Shown here: positions 13,967 through 25,100 of the stretch, piece after piece
Position numbering within the stretch: position 1 is the first letter of the stretch
Layout: each line of letters begins with the position of its first letter
Assembly: GCA_902729315.2 (NCBI GenBank)
Contig: LR746278.1
Location: 2,861,501 to 2,925,500 of the forward strand
DNA: 64,000 nt
Source: Spirodela intermedia
Taxonomy: Eukaryota; Streptophyta; Magnoliopsida; Alismatales; Araceae
Direction of reading: 5' to 3'
Translations under genes and position numbers: made by a program
Notes under the pieces: model-generated
What the model was told of the DNA's origin: nothing
What the model saw: only the letters and a program-made list of their open reading frames with translations
The model's database searches: none

Positions 13967-15337
13967 ATGGATTCCGACGGCGATCTCTGCTTCTCTGCCG
14001 CTGCGAATTTGCGTGGATGCCGAATGGTGGCGCCGCCGCTGGCGTCCGATCTGCGAGGGCCGCGGCCTCCTGCGAGAACCGAGGAGAAGGCGGAGAGAGA
14101 CAGAAGGGAAGTGGATGAGGAGGCGGCGGACGACTTCGATCGGCTGCCGGACTCGGTGCTGCTGCTGGTGTTCAACCGGATCGGCGACGTTAAGGCCCTC
14201 GGCCGCTGCTCCGTCGTCTCCCGCCGCTTCCACGGTCTCGTTCCCCATGTAGAGGACGTCGTCGTCCGCGTCGACTGCGTCATCTCCGACGAGGAACAAG
14301 GTCCTCCCGGTGGATCCTTCTCCACTGCCGCCACCACCTCCGCCTCCGGTTCGTCTCACAAGCCTCGCGGTCTCTTCTCCCATCTTGCCCGGCTCGTCCT
14401 CAGTGCCATCGTGAAGCCTCTCCAGGCCATCGGTCAGATCCTCGCCAGCCCCTCCGGCGGCGCCTCGTCGTCCGTGTACAAGAGGCTGTCCTCGTTCCCC
14501 GCCGTTCCGGCCATGTCTCCTTCGGTGCCTTCCTCCCCCGAGGTCTCTCACCACTCGCCCACGGAGGTGCTCCGTAGTTTCAAGGAGATACGCCGGCTCC
14601 GGATCGAGCTCCCGACGGGGGAACTCGGCGTCGAGGATGGCGTCCTCCTCAAGTGGAAGGCTGGCTTCGGCTCCACCCTGGACAACTGCGTCATCCTCGC
14701 GGCCAACGCGATCCTCTCCTCGGCGAAGGGGCCTTCGACTCCCCCCTGCGACAAAGGCCTCGGATCTCTCCCGGGCATCGTACAGAGCCACTGCAGAGAA
14801 GGGGGAGACAGTTGCGGCGGCGGCGGCGGCGGCGGCGGGGACGACAATGCGAACATCCCGGAGTCCTTCTACACCAACGGCAGCCTCAAGCTGAGGGTCG
14901 TGTGGACCATCAGCTCCCTCATTGCCGCCTCGGCGCGGCACTTCCTCCTCCAGCCTATCGTCGCCGACCACGGGACTCTGCAGAACCTGGATCTGACGGA
15001 CGCCGACGGCCAGGGGCTCCTGCGGATGGACCGGGCGCAGCTGGAAGAGCTCCGGGTGAAGCCCGTGTCTGTCTCCGGCTCATCGCAGCGCACCCTCGTT
15101 CCGGCGCTCGGTATGCGGCTGTGGTACGCCCAGCACCTGGAGCTGCCCGGCGGCGTGGCGCTTAAGGGCGCCACCCTGGTGGCCATACAGCCCAGTGATC
15201 CGCCGGGAATAGCCACCGGCGACGGCTGGGGCCAGGACACAAGCTGGGTCTCCACCGCCTTCGATGAGCCGTACGCAGCCGCGGTGAGGCAGCTCGTCAA
15301 GAGGAGGACCTTCTGCCTAGAGATGAATTCCTTCTAA
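13967..15337 (+). CDS. F-box protein of the AUF (auxin up-regulated F-box) type
   Basis: Likely substrate receptor of an SCF E3 ubiquitin ligase. Intronless, 456 aa. The F-box lies at about residues 56-98 (DDFDRLPDSVLLLVFNRIGD...RCSVVSRRF). Past it the protein resembles Arabidopsis AUF1/AUF2 (At1g78100, At1g22220): a spacer, LKWKAGFG, RVVWTISSLIAASARHFLL, and a C-terminus ending KRR(x)nLEMNSF, which is characteristic of that family. Start chosen at the ATG at 13967 (MDSDGDL); the frame is open about five codons further upstream but has no ATG there. A GGC run at about 14816-14837 codes a polyglycine stretch that may vary in length. AUF1 is auxin-induced and affects auxin transport, which is notable given the PINOID-type kinase 38 kb away, but linkage here is probably chance. 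Confidence 0.92.
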   Translation: MDSDGDLCFSAAANLRGCRMVAPPLASDLRGPRPPARTEEKAERDRREVDEEAADDFDRLPDSVLLLVFNRIGDVKALGRCSVVSRRFHGLVPHVEDVVVRVDCVISDEEQGPPGGSFSTAATTSASGSSHKPRGLFSHLARLVLSAIVKPLQAIGQILASPSGGASSSVYKRLSSFPAVPAMSPSVPSSPEVSHHSPTEVLRSFKEIRRLRIELPTGELGVEDGVLLKWKAGFGSTLDNCVILAANAILSSAKGPSTPPCDKGLGSLPGIVQSHCREGGDSCGGGGGGGGDDNANIPESFYTNGSLKLRVVWTISSLIAASARHFLLQPIVADHGTLQNLDLTDADGQGLLRMDRAQLEELRVKPVSVSGSSQRTLVPALGMRLWYAQHLELPGGVALKGATLVAIQPSDPPGIATGDGWGQDTSWVSTAFDEPYAAAVRQLVKRRTFCLEMNSF

Positions 15338-15645
15338 TGAGAATCCCCCCCCAACTCTCCTCCCTGCGGCAAGGTACGGTAATCCATATTCTTAACACCA
15401 GAACCATTTAGTCCACTGTATGGGACAAACTCTACTCATGGCGGCGACCGGAATGTTGTTGCAGATAGGAATTCTCAAGGCAGGCGACGGTCATGCATAT
15501 GCGCAGGCAGTCAGTGCTCATGCCGTCTGCATATGCTCAGATGGCACTGAAACTTCCTCCCTCCCTCCCCTCTCGCCAGGGTTATGTTTTGAGGCGTCGG
15601 AGCTAGAACCGGAGGCTTTTTCCAGCTATGTATGAGAACCTCCAT

Positions 15646-15696
<51 letters not shown>

Positions 15697-17904
15697 ATGT
15701 TTCAAGGCTTGGGGAGATTTTTCCTCTAAAGACGATCAAGCTTGGCCCTGTGTACCAGTTCCTCCGTACCCCCACAAGATGACCCAGTTCACTGTCTTCA
15801 AAAAACTCGTGAAGCAAATTGGTCACAGACAGCTCTACAAACGAAAGACAGAGGGGGCGACACTGCCATTGGCATCAAATCCGTCGCAGAGCCGTCCCTC
15901 GCTCTGATTACACACGGATGAACTTATTCGACCTAAAAGCTGTTCATAATGTTCGCCGCGTTCGCAGACGAACGCGTCGGGGAAAGATGAAAAGGAAGAT
16001 CAATAACAGTAAATGATAATGGTAGTGATAACAAGGGTTCCTCCGTCGCCCGAGGATGATCCAGAGAAGGCCCAGCGTTGACCAGTGGCTCGCCATCTTT
16101 TTCACTCCTGAAATCATTCCGGCGTTCCAGTCAGTGCTGTTCTAGGGATCACGCTGAAAGCATCACAGAGATGTCAACGGGAGAATCAGAGATCCCAAGT
16201 CGACCATGGCATACAAATGATTCAGAGAAAACTCTTATCGTAATCAAAATAATTATATAACTTGTGGGCCTTATAAAAATGGGATTATCATCCTGCTGAG
16301 CCCAACTGGTTGGCATTCTATCATTGGTGATCACGGAATGCAGAAGATACCAAGATGGAAAGCGAGGCAGCAAAACATGGCTCATTCTTATGCCCACAGA
16401 AGCAATAAATATCAAGAAAAGCATGAGCTGGATCTTGAACAAGTCAACGATATAAAATAACCCAAAGTCAGCGATGGATGCTGGCGGATGCTGTCGGACA
16501 ATAGAAGGGTTAAAAGATTAGATGAACAGGGTAAGGGAAAGGAAATGATGGTCAATGTCTCCTGACAACTATCAATCAAGATGCAGCTAGAGAAAAATTA
16601 CGATTTAAAAGCTTTTAGAAAACAGTAGCTACGAATTTATCCAGCTGAATGGGGAGAAAACGTATAACACTACAACATAATACACGAGCTGCCAGTGAAG
16701 CGAAGGGCACATAAATCGACCACCTACGGCAACACACAAAAATTTCCAATCTCTACTCTGTATTGCCTCTAGATATTCTGAGAACGAAGGGCAAATATGA
16801 AAGATAGTAGACCTCCTCTCTTCAGCTCTAAAAGAGAGGGGATGATGATGCCCAATACAACCATATGGAGTCCTCACTAATCCAATCATGGCACATGTTT
16901 TTGAGGGGCGGAGGGGAGACATTTACACAGAGTGTGAGAAGCATAAAAGGGCTCCCACAGCTAGGGAAGTTGAAGCTCATATCTATCTGTGAAATTCTAC
17001 ACCTGTTGCTGAAAATGAAAGTGAGAATGGGGAAGTCTGTCCCTGGGTCAACTCATACCCTTCGAATTACAGCTAAGTCGATGGCAAAGAAGGGCCAAAG
17101 ATTCCATCTTCTTCAACTTTTGGAACGCATTCCAAGAGCCTGATGATAGAATATGAATGACATTCACTTAGCAGGCCTGATAGACACCTGTGTCGAATAT
17201 AAATAGGAAAGGAAACAAGACCAGGCCTGAAAACATATAGCTTTTCGTGCGTATCTGAGTGCATCATCCATCATCTACAAGCTATAGAAACAGAGGTTTA
17301 ACACTCGAAACAAAGAGATATGGATTATCTTTCTATTTAAACATGCCCTCCAATGAAAACGGAAAAGAGAGCATATATAATTTTCAAAAGGCAGAAGTAA
17401 TGGTTCACAGAATGGTTCGGCTTTTCCAGGGCTCAGCCAACCTCAAGGCATGCATGTATTGTCATTAACCAACCAATCTGTGAGTTCTCCTTTATTCTGG
17501 TGATGGGCCCCTAAACCCTACTGTGACACCCCTCTTGACACCTACTCTCAGGACCATGAACAACATGTTTAAAGATGAAAAGAAACCAATTATTCAATAA
17601 CGCAAGAAAGGACCATAAGCTCATCGGTAAGAACAAGTCGCATGGGGATCTCAAGAAAAGAGAATCTTGGTAGCGATGAAAACCTAGAGGCCTCCGCAAG
17701 CATCTGCTCACAGTTTGGTTTGATCCGATGCAACCATATTAATGACAATGCGTCACCGAAGAAGCAACAAAAGGGAAACAGACCAGAGAGAGTGAGAGTG
17801 AGGACGTGTCTGAGAGAAATGTGATTCCTTACATTGAAGTTGGAGAAGATCATCAAAGACCCGTTTCACTGCTTCCTCAACTTCGTCTATGTTCTTTGAT
17901 GGCT
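15338..17904. other. Spacer between convergent AUF and TCP genes
   Basis: The two flanking genes are convergent, so both 3' UTRs lie here. A (CT)n run sits at 15649-15693. The rest, about 15.9-17.6 kb, is moderately AT-rich with only short frames on both strands. The final ~300 bases are probably TCP 3' UTR. I see no gene. Confidence 0.6.
15649..15693. repeat. (CT)22 microsatellite
   Basis: A long CT run about 310 bp after the AUF stop codon, possibly inside its 3' UTR. Confidence 0.95.
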
Positions 17905-19314
17905 TCAGCTTTTTTCTTTCCCCTTCAGATCTAAGTGCGGGTATCCGTCATAGTAGAGCTGTAGACGACTATCAAACCCGTTCGGGAGCTGAGCCTCCCA
18001 CGCGGCTGATGTGGGCTGGACGGTTGCACCAAGGAAGAAGGGTAGGTTTGACCCACCTATCGGAGAAGATAGCCTCTGAAGGTGTTGGAGAGGCTGGGGA
18101 GGCGGAAAATTGGACTGAAGGGTCCCCCTATTGAACCCGGTGACACCGGAAGAGATAGAGAAATTAATGCAATCTCCCCCTGACGCCGTAACGGCTAAGG
18201 GGATAAGGTGATCTGGCAAGAAAGAGAACTGCTGTTGTTGCTGGTGCTGCAACATTTCCGGATGATCCCCGGTTGTCGATGCAGCAACCGCGGCCAAATT
18301 GAAGTTGCCTTGAGCGGGAAATCCATGAGACTGGTGGGATTTCTCTCCTCCCCCCAAGAGACCTACCTGACTGAAGTAGTCAGCCGTCACAACTGAAGAA
18401 GATGTAGGCATTTGGCGCAGCTGCTTGAGGTTGAAATCGTGGGCGGGATTCGCTTGGGCAACAGTGACGGGGCCATGGTTGTGATTCTGGTGCTGATGCC
18501 CGCTACCACCACCAGTAAGAAGCTCTATGAAGGAGCTATGAGTGGTAGGATTTAGGTTCAGGCTATGGTGACGGGCCACGGCGGCAATCTGAGTATCACC
18601 ATCATCCCCGTCCTTGTCTTTCTCCTTCTTGGCCGTGGCAGCCCTCTCCCTAGCGCGTTCTCTGGCCTTGATGCGGATCTCTGAACGGGAGAGTGACAAG
18701 ACAGAACCCCTGCTAGTCTCGGAGGTGCTGCTACAGGCGGATTTTGTGAGGGAGAGGTGCTCCGGCTGCTGCCGGTGCTGTTCCTGCCCCTGATGATGGT
18801 TGGCGTACTCAAACTGGGCAACCTCGACACCTTCATCGTCGTCAGCCATCCGGGTTGGTTTCCCCTCGTTGCCCGGCTGCCCCTCGAGGAGCGGCTGGTC
18901 GGGGAAGGTGCCGTCCAGGGAGGGAAGGTCCGCGATGGCGACGGCAGCGGCCTTGATCAGCCACTCAACTGCCTTGCTCGGCTGGTCGTAGCCGAGGCGG
19001 TCCTGGAGGTCATAGAACTGGATTGCTGTGGAGACGGACAGCCGAACGCGACGGTCGCGGAGACCCTTTGCAGTAAAGACCTTGCTGTGACGGTCCTTTC
19101 CCCCAGAAGCTCGCGAGACTCGACATATCCTGGACGCAGTAGAAGGGTACTCGTACCATGGCCGGAGCCCCAGAGCTCCGGCTCCCGCCTCCGCCACGCC
19201 TTGGCGCTGCTCCTTGTGCCCAGGCAGCAACGCCTCTGTGATCCCTCCTCCGACAGCGCCGCTGTCGCTTCCCATACGGAAACGCTTGGAAGCGTGGACA
19301 TCTGTCATATCCAT
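17905..19314 (-). CDS. CIN-type TCP transcription factor, TCP2/TCP24-like
   Basis: Class II TCP DNA-binding protein; CIN-clade members limit cell proliferation in leaves. Intronless, 469 aa from the first ATG (19314, MDMTDVH); the frame stays open about 39 codons upstream but has no ATG. The TCP basic helix-loop-helix lies at residues ~72-130 ([20 protein letters not shown]...[21 protein letters not shown]). An arginine-rich R domain follows at ~210-232 ([20 protein letters not shown]), and [10 protein letters not shown] lies near 260. The R domain separates TCP2/TCP24 from TCP3/4/10. Near the C-terminus, RGTLQSN is encoded by a miR319 complementary site. The gene is divergent from the polyamine oxidase gene. 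Confidence 0.94.
   Translation of the reverse strand: MDMTDVHASKRFRMGSDSGAVGGGITEALLPGHKEQRQGVAEAGAGALGLRPWYEYPSTASRICRVSRASGGKDRHSKVFTAKGLRDRRVRLSVSTAIQFYDLQDRLGYDQPSKAVEWLIKAAAVAIADLPSLDGTFPDQPLLEGQPGNEGKPTRMADDDEGVEVAQFEYANHHQGQEQHRQQPEHLSLTKSACSSTSETSRGSVLSLSRSEIRIKARERARERAATAKKEKDKDGDDGDTQIAAVARHHSLNLNPTTHSSFIELLTGGGSGHQHQNHNHGPVTVAQANPAHDFNLKQLRQMPTSSSVVTADYFSQVGLLGGGEKSHQSHGFPAQGNFNLAAVAASTTGDHPEMLQHQQQQQFSFLPDHLIPLAVTASGGDCINFSISSGVTGFNRGTLQSNFPPPQPLQHLQRLSSPIGGSNLPFFLGATVQPTSAAWEAQLPNGFDSRLQLYYDGYPHLDLKGKEKS
18110..18129 (-). promoter_or_regulatory. miR319 target site in the TCP coding region
   Basis: On the gene's strand this 20-mer is AGGGGGACCCTTCAGTCCAA. It matches the site in Arabidopsis CIN-TCP mRNAs that pairs with miR319 (5' part UUGGACUGAAGGG). 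It codes the GTLQSN segment. Cleavage by miR319 is well established for TCP2/3/4/10/24. Confidence 0.95.
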
Positions 19315-21603
19315 CCCGCCGCTCTCATACGTCTGCGGCACCACCGCGATCGTGTGCTCTATCCCCGAGCATCTAGCTTGCTCCTCTCCTTCCCGTCTCG
19401 TCTGAGCTGATCCGGAATGGCCGGAGATCACAGTGGCTGACGCACTGTAGCCGCTACCCCCGCAGCTGCCCCTGTCGTCCTTACTCCCTTCGCATTGACG
19501 AGTTTGAATGAAGGTAAATTGTCAGAGAAATAAGAGTGACATAGACGGAATAGAAATCAGAATAGGCCTGCCTAGAGGGCGATGGCGTCCGTAGACGGAT
19601 ATCCCCTCCTCGTCTCCTTCAACACTGGATCTCCCCCCACCCCCAAAAAAAGAAAAAGCACTCTTCAGCTGTTCCTGTGGCTGCTGGTGTCTCACCGCAC
19701 TTTGTCCAACCAGCTGCGGTTGGAGAGAACAGGATCAGCTTACTCGGCTGAGATTGAGCCCATAGCATGTACGGGCTCCCTGCGGCAGCAGGAGATGCTT
19801 TTTGACGCAGCTGCTCTGGTGCCGTCTAAGCCCGCACCTCTCTGTTCTCCCTCCTGCCTCTGCCAAAGGAGGAACGAACCATCAAATTCTCTTTTCCATT
19901 TCCCTCTCTCTCGCCGCTCTCAAGTCGTGAAGAAATCCGATCTAAAACAGACGCGAAAACAGGAGATATCCGAATCGCAGAAGAAACTTGTTGGAACCAA
20001 ACTTGAGGAGACTTGCCTCCACATCGTAGGCCACCTCCGCCCCCCGCGCGGCCAGATCTGAGCACACCGCTCCCAGCTCTGGCTCACAACAGAGTACAGG
20101 ACGAGAAAGCAGACCACTATTGCTGCGAATTCACCGGCGAGAGAGCTCCGAATCTAAACTCACCTCCTTCCATCCCCTTACCACCACGCTTCACGGCAGT
20201 GCGGCACTAGGAACGATACAGAGAAGATCTCCCCATCACCCTACATTCCGTCCCCTTCCCCGCCTCCCACCCCCTCACCCCAGTCACTAGGGTTTCTCTC
20301 CCACCTCCCACCAACGAACAGTAGAGAGAGAGAGAGAGAGAAAGGGAGAGCTGTCGCTGCTTCTGGCTGCTACTGTAGCGTATTGAATCGGTTGTGGCTG
20401 TGGTCCTCAGAGCGAAGACGAGGTCCCCTGCACCGCCTTTTCTTTTATCTCACCCACTGTGCTCCTGTTTTTCATTATTATTCTCCTCTTTATTCCCACC
20501 CTCTTATCGGGTTTCGGATTCAGTCCCCGCGAAGGAATCCATCTCTGCTTCTCCCCCGGCACACCGTACCCCTCTCTCTCTCTCTCGGACTGGCGGGCTG
20601 CGCCGCCATGGGTCCGCCGTCATTTAATCTCTACCCTCTTTTCCGGCTTACGAGCGGAAGAAGCGCGATTTATTTATTTATTTATTTATTATTATTTTCA
20701 GGTACTCTGTGGTCAAGCTACCGACCCATCACAAGGGGGGTCCACGCCCCTGAGTCACGGGTCGGTGGCGTCAGCTTATGTTTCAGTGAATTGACCGCTC
20801 TGCCGACGTGGACGGCTGCGGTCGGCAGAACGGTGGCGGGGGCACGTGCGGAGAGTCCCCGAAGGACTCGGTTCTGCGTCAGCACGTGGGACGGGGTTTG
20901 TGGGCTGAGAGAGCTTGGATCGTTTTACGTCTCCAGGCCCAACTGGATTGTCCATTTTCGTATAATGGGCTTTTTTGGGCCTTTTCCGAGAAACAGACTA
21001 ACTGGCAATCACGAGGAAGAGAAATAGTGGACCGATGTCGGCTCGATCCAATGTTGGATCCGTGCTCGATGAAATGGGCCTGGCCCAATCCTTGTCCAAG
21101 GCGGCGTTTCATTAGACATCTCTCACTCCGTACTTGCTCGTTCTGTCGACCTTGTTGCTGATAAGGGGCTTTTAGTCATTTCTCAAGGAGAGTTCGCTGG
21201 GAATATGCTCAAAAGAATATACACGTGTTTATTTGTCATTCTCTCAATTAAGCAGGGACAAAACCTAAAAACCATAGAACATTTGTGGAGAAGCTGACGG
21301 AATCGGGGTCTTCGCTGGTTGGTTCTACGCCGTGACGTGCATACGACTATTGTACTCGCTGACGTGTGCCACGTGCGAGAAGAACCAGAAACTTCTCACG
21401 TGGACGGGACCCACACTCTGGACAACGTCCGCTCTCTGATTCATCCTGACCGTTGGATGAAGATACGTATTTTGGATGGAGGATGGTGAGCCCAACCAGC
21501 TCAGAAGTGGAGCGAGGCATGGATAAATTTACCTAGTAGCCACTAGGCGTTAACCACCACCATGCAGATCAGAGCGAGAGAGAGAGAGACGGTGCGAAGA
21601 ACC

Positions 21604-21610
21604 TATAAAG
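21604..21610 (+). promoter_or_regulatory. TATA box of the polyamine oxidase gene
   Basis: TATAAAG in the context CCTATAAAGAAG. Transcription would begin near 21635-21645, giving a leader of about 480 nt before the main ATG at 22122, long enough to hold the uORFs noted separately. Confidence 0.55.
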
Positions 21611-21796
21611 AAGCCCCGAGAGGCACGGGAAGGAGGACATCCACGCGGGGGCAACCTAACTTTCTCACCATTCGGTCCGATCCCTCTCCCCCTCGAGCTT
21701 TTCCGATCGTCGGCATCCTTCCTGCTGCAATCGGCATCGCGAAGTTGGGATTTTGGCGGGAGCTGGTACAGACTGTTCGGATTTCTTTTGCTCTGG

Positions 21797-21838
21797 ATGG
21801 TAGCGCAGCGAAGGGGGAATTTTAATTTTGTTTTTTAG
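21797..21838 (+). other. uORF 1 of polyamine oxidase (13 codons)
   Basis: First ATG after the predicted transcription start. It codes MVAQRRGNFNFVF and stops at TAG, ending about 280 nt before the main ATG. It would permit reinitiation. Confidence 0.4.
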
Positions 21839-21939
21839 GGCTTCAGGGTTGGTTTCTGCTCGGGGGCTGTTGTCTAGGGGGGAGTAGCCGACGATCGTAA
21901 CAGCACAGAAGAGTGGAGTCTTCCTCCGGCAATTGACGC

Positions 21940-22143
21940 ATGAGCAGGCCGGGCAATCTGGGTTTCACCACGTCAAATTCTAATCACTTCCTCACCTGCC
22001 TCTTCATCTTTCTTCCCCGCCACTCACCGAGGCTGCCGCCGTTCGCCCTGAATTCGCGGAACGGGGACAACGAGAGACTCTATAATAGGACGACTTATCG
22101 GACAAGGGGTAGAGGGTGGTTATGGAGTCGCCATCAGGAGACG
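21940..22143 (+). other. uORF 2 of polyamine oxidase, overlapping the main start
   Basis: An ATG at 21940 (MSRPGNLGFTT) opens a frame that runs past the main ATG at 22122 in a different frame and is still open at the exon 1 donor (22143|22144). Ribosomes that use it cannot reach the main start by scanning. Regulation by a uORF has been reported for Arabidopsis PAO2, but homology between the uORFs was not tested. Confidence 0.4.
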
Positions 22144-25100
22144 GTAAGAAAGGTGATTCATTCTGCTCCTTTCCTGCCTTCTCCTTCTGTCGACTCTTTC
22201 ATTTTTTGAATTATTTGATGATTCGTACTTACGGGACTTGTGTGATTCACTAGAGAATTTCATCCCAACGATCACTCTTGTTTTTCAAATTAAGCGGCTC
22301 TGAATTTCGCGTCGTTAACTTTTTTTTCCCTTTGCCCATCGTCATCTTTAATCTGTGCGCTGTATTTTGTTTTCAAGTTTTTGATTTATAAACATAAAAT
22401 TAATTCGTGTATTTCGGTAGCTATGGTAGATAGGGACATTAACGTGTTATTTTTCCTACGGGATGATGTATCTACCGTTAGTACTCACATAACTGAGCTT
22501 TTGTTCCTGTGGAGACGCTGATACCCCCGTACATTCATCGGAAACATGTTCTTGTCAGAACTGAAAGCCATGGAAATCATGTCCATCCTTAACAGGGTTG
22601 ACAACAAAGTTTTGTACCTGTCGCAAGTTTCTCTTCCTATGTTTAATTGCATAAATGCCGAGAGAATGTCTGTTTTCTTATGTAACGAATCATGTATTTG
22701 CCGTGCATACTTCCATGTATTTATTATGTCCACATTGTTCTTGCTTGCTGGGGGAACTGAAAATTATATTTGGATCTCCCATATATCTTACATACTTGAA
22801 GAAGTAGAAATAGGGTTGCCTATCACTCAAGGTTGCTGTCAAAACTGTTTCACTTGCCATCCCGCTAGGATTGAGCGTTATAACACCTTTGGGTCTCACC
22901 ATCATGGAGGATGTTACTCTTGTGCATCTGCAAAATGAACTCATTTTTTTTCTTTCTGGTCGTACAGAGCGGCATCTGTTCTGTGCATTCTTTCCCGTGC
23001 GTCTACAGAATGTGGATCCTACATATTATTTTTTATAGCTCATGTGAAAGATCTATCTTGAGTATGCACATTTTTGGCCACTTTTCCATTATTCCCGAAA
23101 CATACGCACGTGAGGCCCTTCCTCCTCAAAAATAAATCCCTGGAATTTTTTCCTATTTTTTGGAGGTGTTCAGGACTTAGTTAAATAGTTGAGACATATG
23201 AGTCAAATAAGACTGGACATGCAAGACGATGTCTAAAAGATATGTTTTTTTACATTCTCTTATTATTCTAATGGTGGAATATCCTACCTTCCTGAATTTA
23301 ATTGGGGCATGCAGGACAGCTTTCTTGGCTGGTTGTTGTCCACGGTGTATACTATTTTTAATCTATTCTTATTTTCTTATAAGGATAAAAATATCCTTCG
23401 CCTGCCAACCATTGGATTCACGTGCCTTATGATTCTAAATTGAAGCTATTCTGGGAAATCTTCAAGGTCAAACATCTTTTTGCGTCACACTATAAATTGA
23501 GTTGGAGAAGTAATATACATGGTTGTTCCATAAAATCTAACAAGGGCAAATAGTACCAGTGGAACAGACGACATTGCCAGCTATAACATCAAAAATTGGT
23601 CGGGTATTCAGACTGTACGAAAAGTAAACCCATCCGACTTCTGCATTTCTCATTTCTGCCCTCTCCTCAAAACAGTTGAAAGGTGATAAGATAAGATGAT
23701 GAAAATATCTAGGAATAGTTTTTGGAATAATTTTAAATTCTTCTTTTATATTCTGTTCCTCCTAGATGCACTATGAATGTCATCCCGATTGTATAGATGA
23801 TAGTTTTCAAGGCAGGGGGTTGTGGTGATTTGATCGAAGCGGACTCGGCCTCTTCTTGTCGTTTGGCAAGGTAAGCCTTGTGAGGAAGAAGAACCATAGG
23901 TGGACAAGAAGGAGAAAAGATTGGTAAATCCTCATTTGTTTGCCCTTAAGTGTTAGTGCATGATAATTTCGGAAAATAAATAGCCATACATTTGTAGCAC
24001 TCTTCAGCTGATGAAGAGACGTTTTGTTGTGCTGCTTGTTGATAGGTTCTCTTTTCGAGAGAGTTTGGACTGCAGTGTATATTTTTGAATTGTTGTGTTT
24101 TTTTTTTTTTTAATCTAGAAGCATTCTGGATGATGTTTGAAAGTTGTTTTCTTCAAACTGAGCAGGCAATCTCCAGTTGAAATCGACCACAGATTTGAAC
24201 CTCTGAAGCTATATCCCTTCTTAACTATTTATGTTTTTTTAATGCGACAAAATTGTGAGATAAACTGTGATGAAAGTTAGGGATATGGTTATATATGAAA
24301 TCTCAAATTTTATAGCCATATATTAAATAATTGGTCAAAAGACCATCAGCAGTATTCTTATTAATCAGAGGCCCTAAAATTGGTTTATCTTTTTTTTTTT
24401 CCCTGTCGGGAGATTCATTTCGAAAGTTTGTTCATAATTAGCTCTCTTCCCTCAACCTTATCAGCATAATTACCACGGGTAGCTAGCCATAGTCATTATG
24501 CTTTTCACTTTGCATGATGAGCTAGCCATTGTCATTATGCTTTTTACTTTGCATGATCACTTTATCTTCCGTAATATCGTCCAACTTTGGCGGAGGCTGA
24601 ACCTAACTGTACATTTTTTAACTCAGTTGGTCAGAGAAAGCAGAGTCTATCCCCCTCTGCCATTGTCATAGGCGCTGGCTTTGCAGGCATTGCTGCGGCT
24701 CGTGCCCTCAAGGATGCATCCTTTAAGGTATGTAAAAGATGTGGGTCACCTCTAAAAATCTTAACCTGATATCATGTTTGACGGAGAACCTTGTCTACGT
24801 TAACGTTTTTCATCCATGTTCTGATAGTCTTAAGTGACCTCGTTTCCAGGTTGTTCTGTTGGAAGCCCGGGACAGACTTGGTGGCCGAGTTTACACTGAC
24901 AACTCATTCGGCTTTCCTGTTGACATGGGTGCCTCATGGTGTGTATTCGCCTCACTCACACCAGAGAGTTTTGATTGCTCCTCATGATTAACATAATGTA
25001 GGTTGCATGGTGTCTGCAAGGAAAATCCTCTGGCTTCTGTGATCGGCAGAATGGGGCTACCCCTTTACCGAACCAGTGGCGACAACTCTGTGCTCTTCGA

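Larger units (their letters stand above)
19315..22121. promoter_or_regulatory. Divergent region between TCP and polyamine oxidase
   Basis: It holds both promoters and leaders. On the TCP side, 19.3-20.3 kb is pyrimidine-rich on the TCP sense strand, with (GA)n at about 20324-20342. A (TTTA)n-rich block at ~20668-20700 could act as its TATA element. Site II motifs (GGCCCA/TGGGCC) cluster at 20935-21080. On the PAO side there is a TATA box at 21604. Frames of 70-215 codons between 19.6 and 21.2 kb show no family resemblance and are treated as chance. Confidence 0.5.

Noticed and set aside
13883-14971. Long minus-strand frame (~360 codons) across the AUF F-box gene
   Set aside because: It is an antisense shadow of a GC-rich coding region; composition is Arg/Gly/Glu-rich and no family is recognised, while the plus strand matches AUF proteins to its last residue.
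20383-21027. Plus-strand frame of ~214 codons in the TCP-PAO divergent region
   Set aside because: No family resemblance, includes CT and TTTA repeats, and lies where leader and promoter of TCP are expected.
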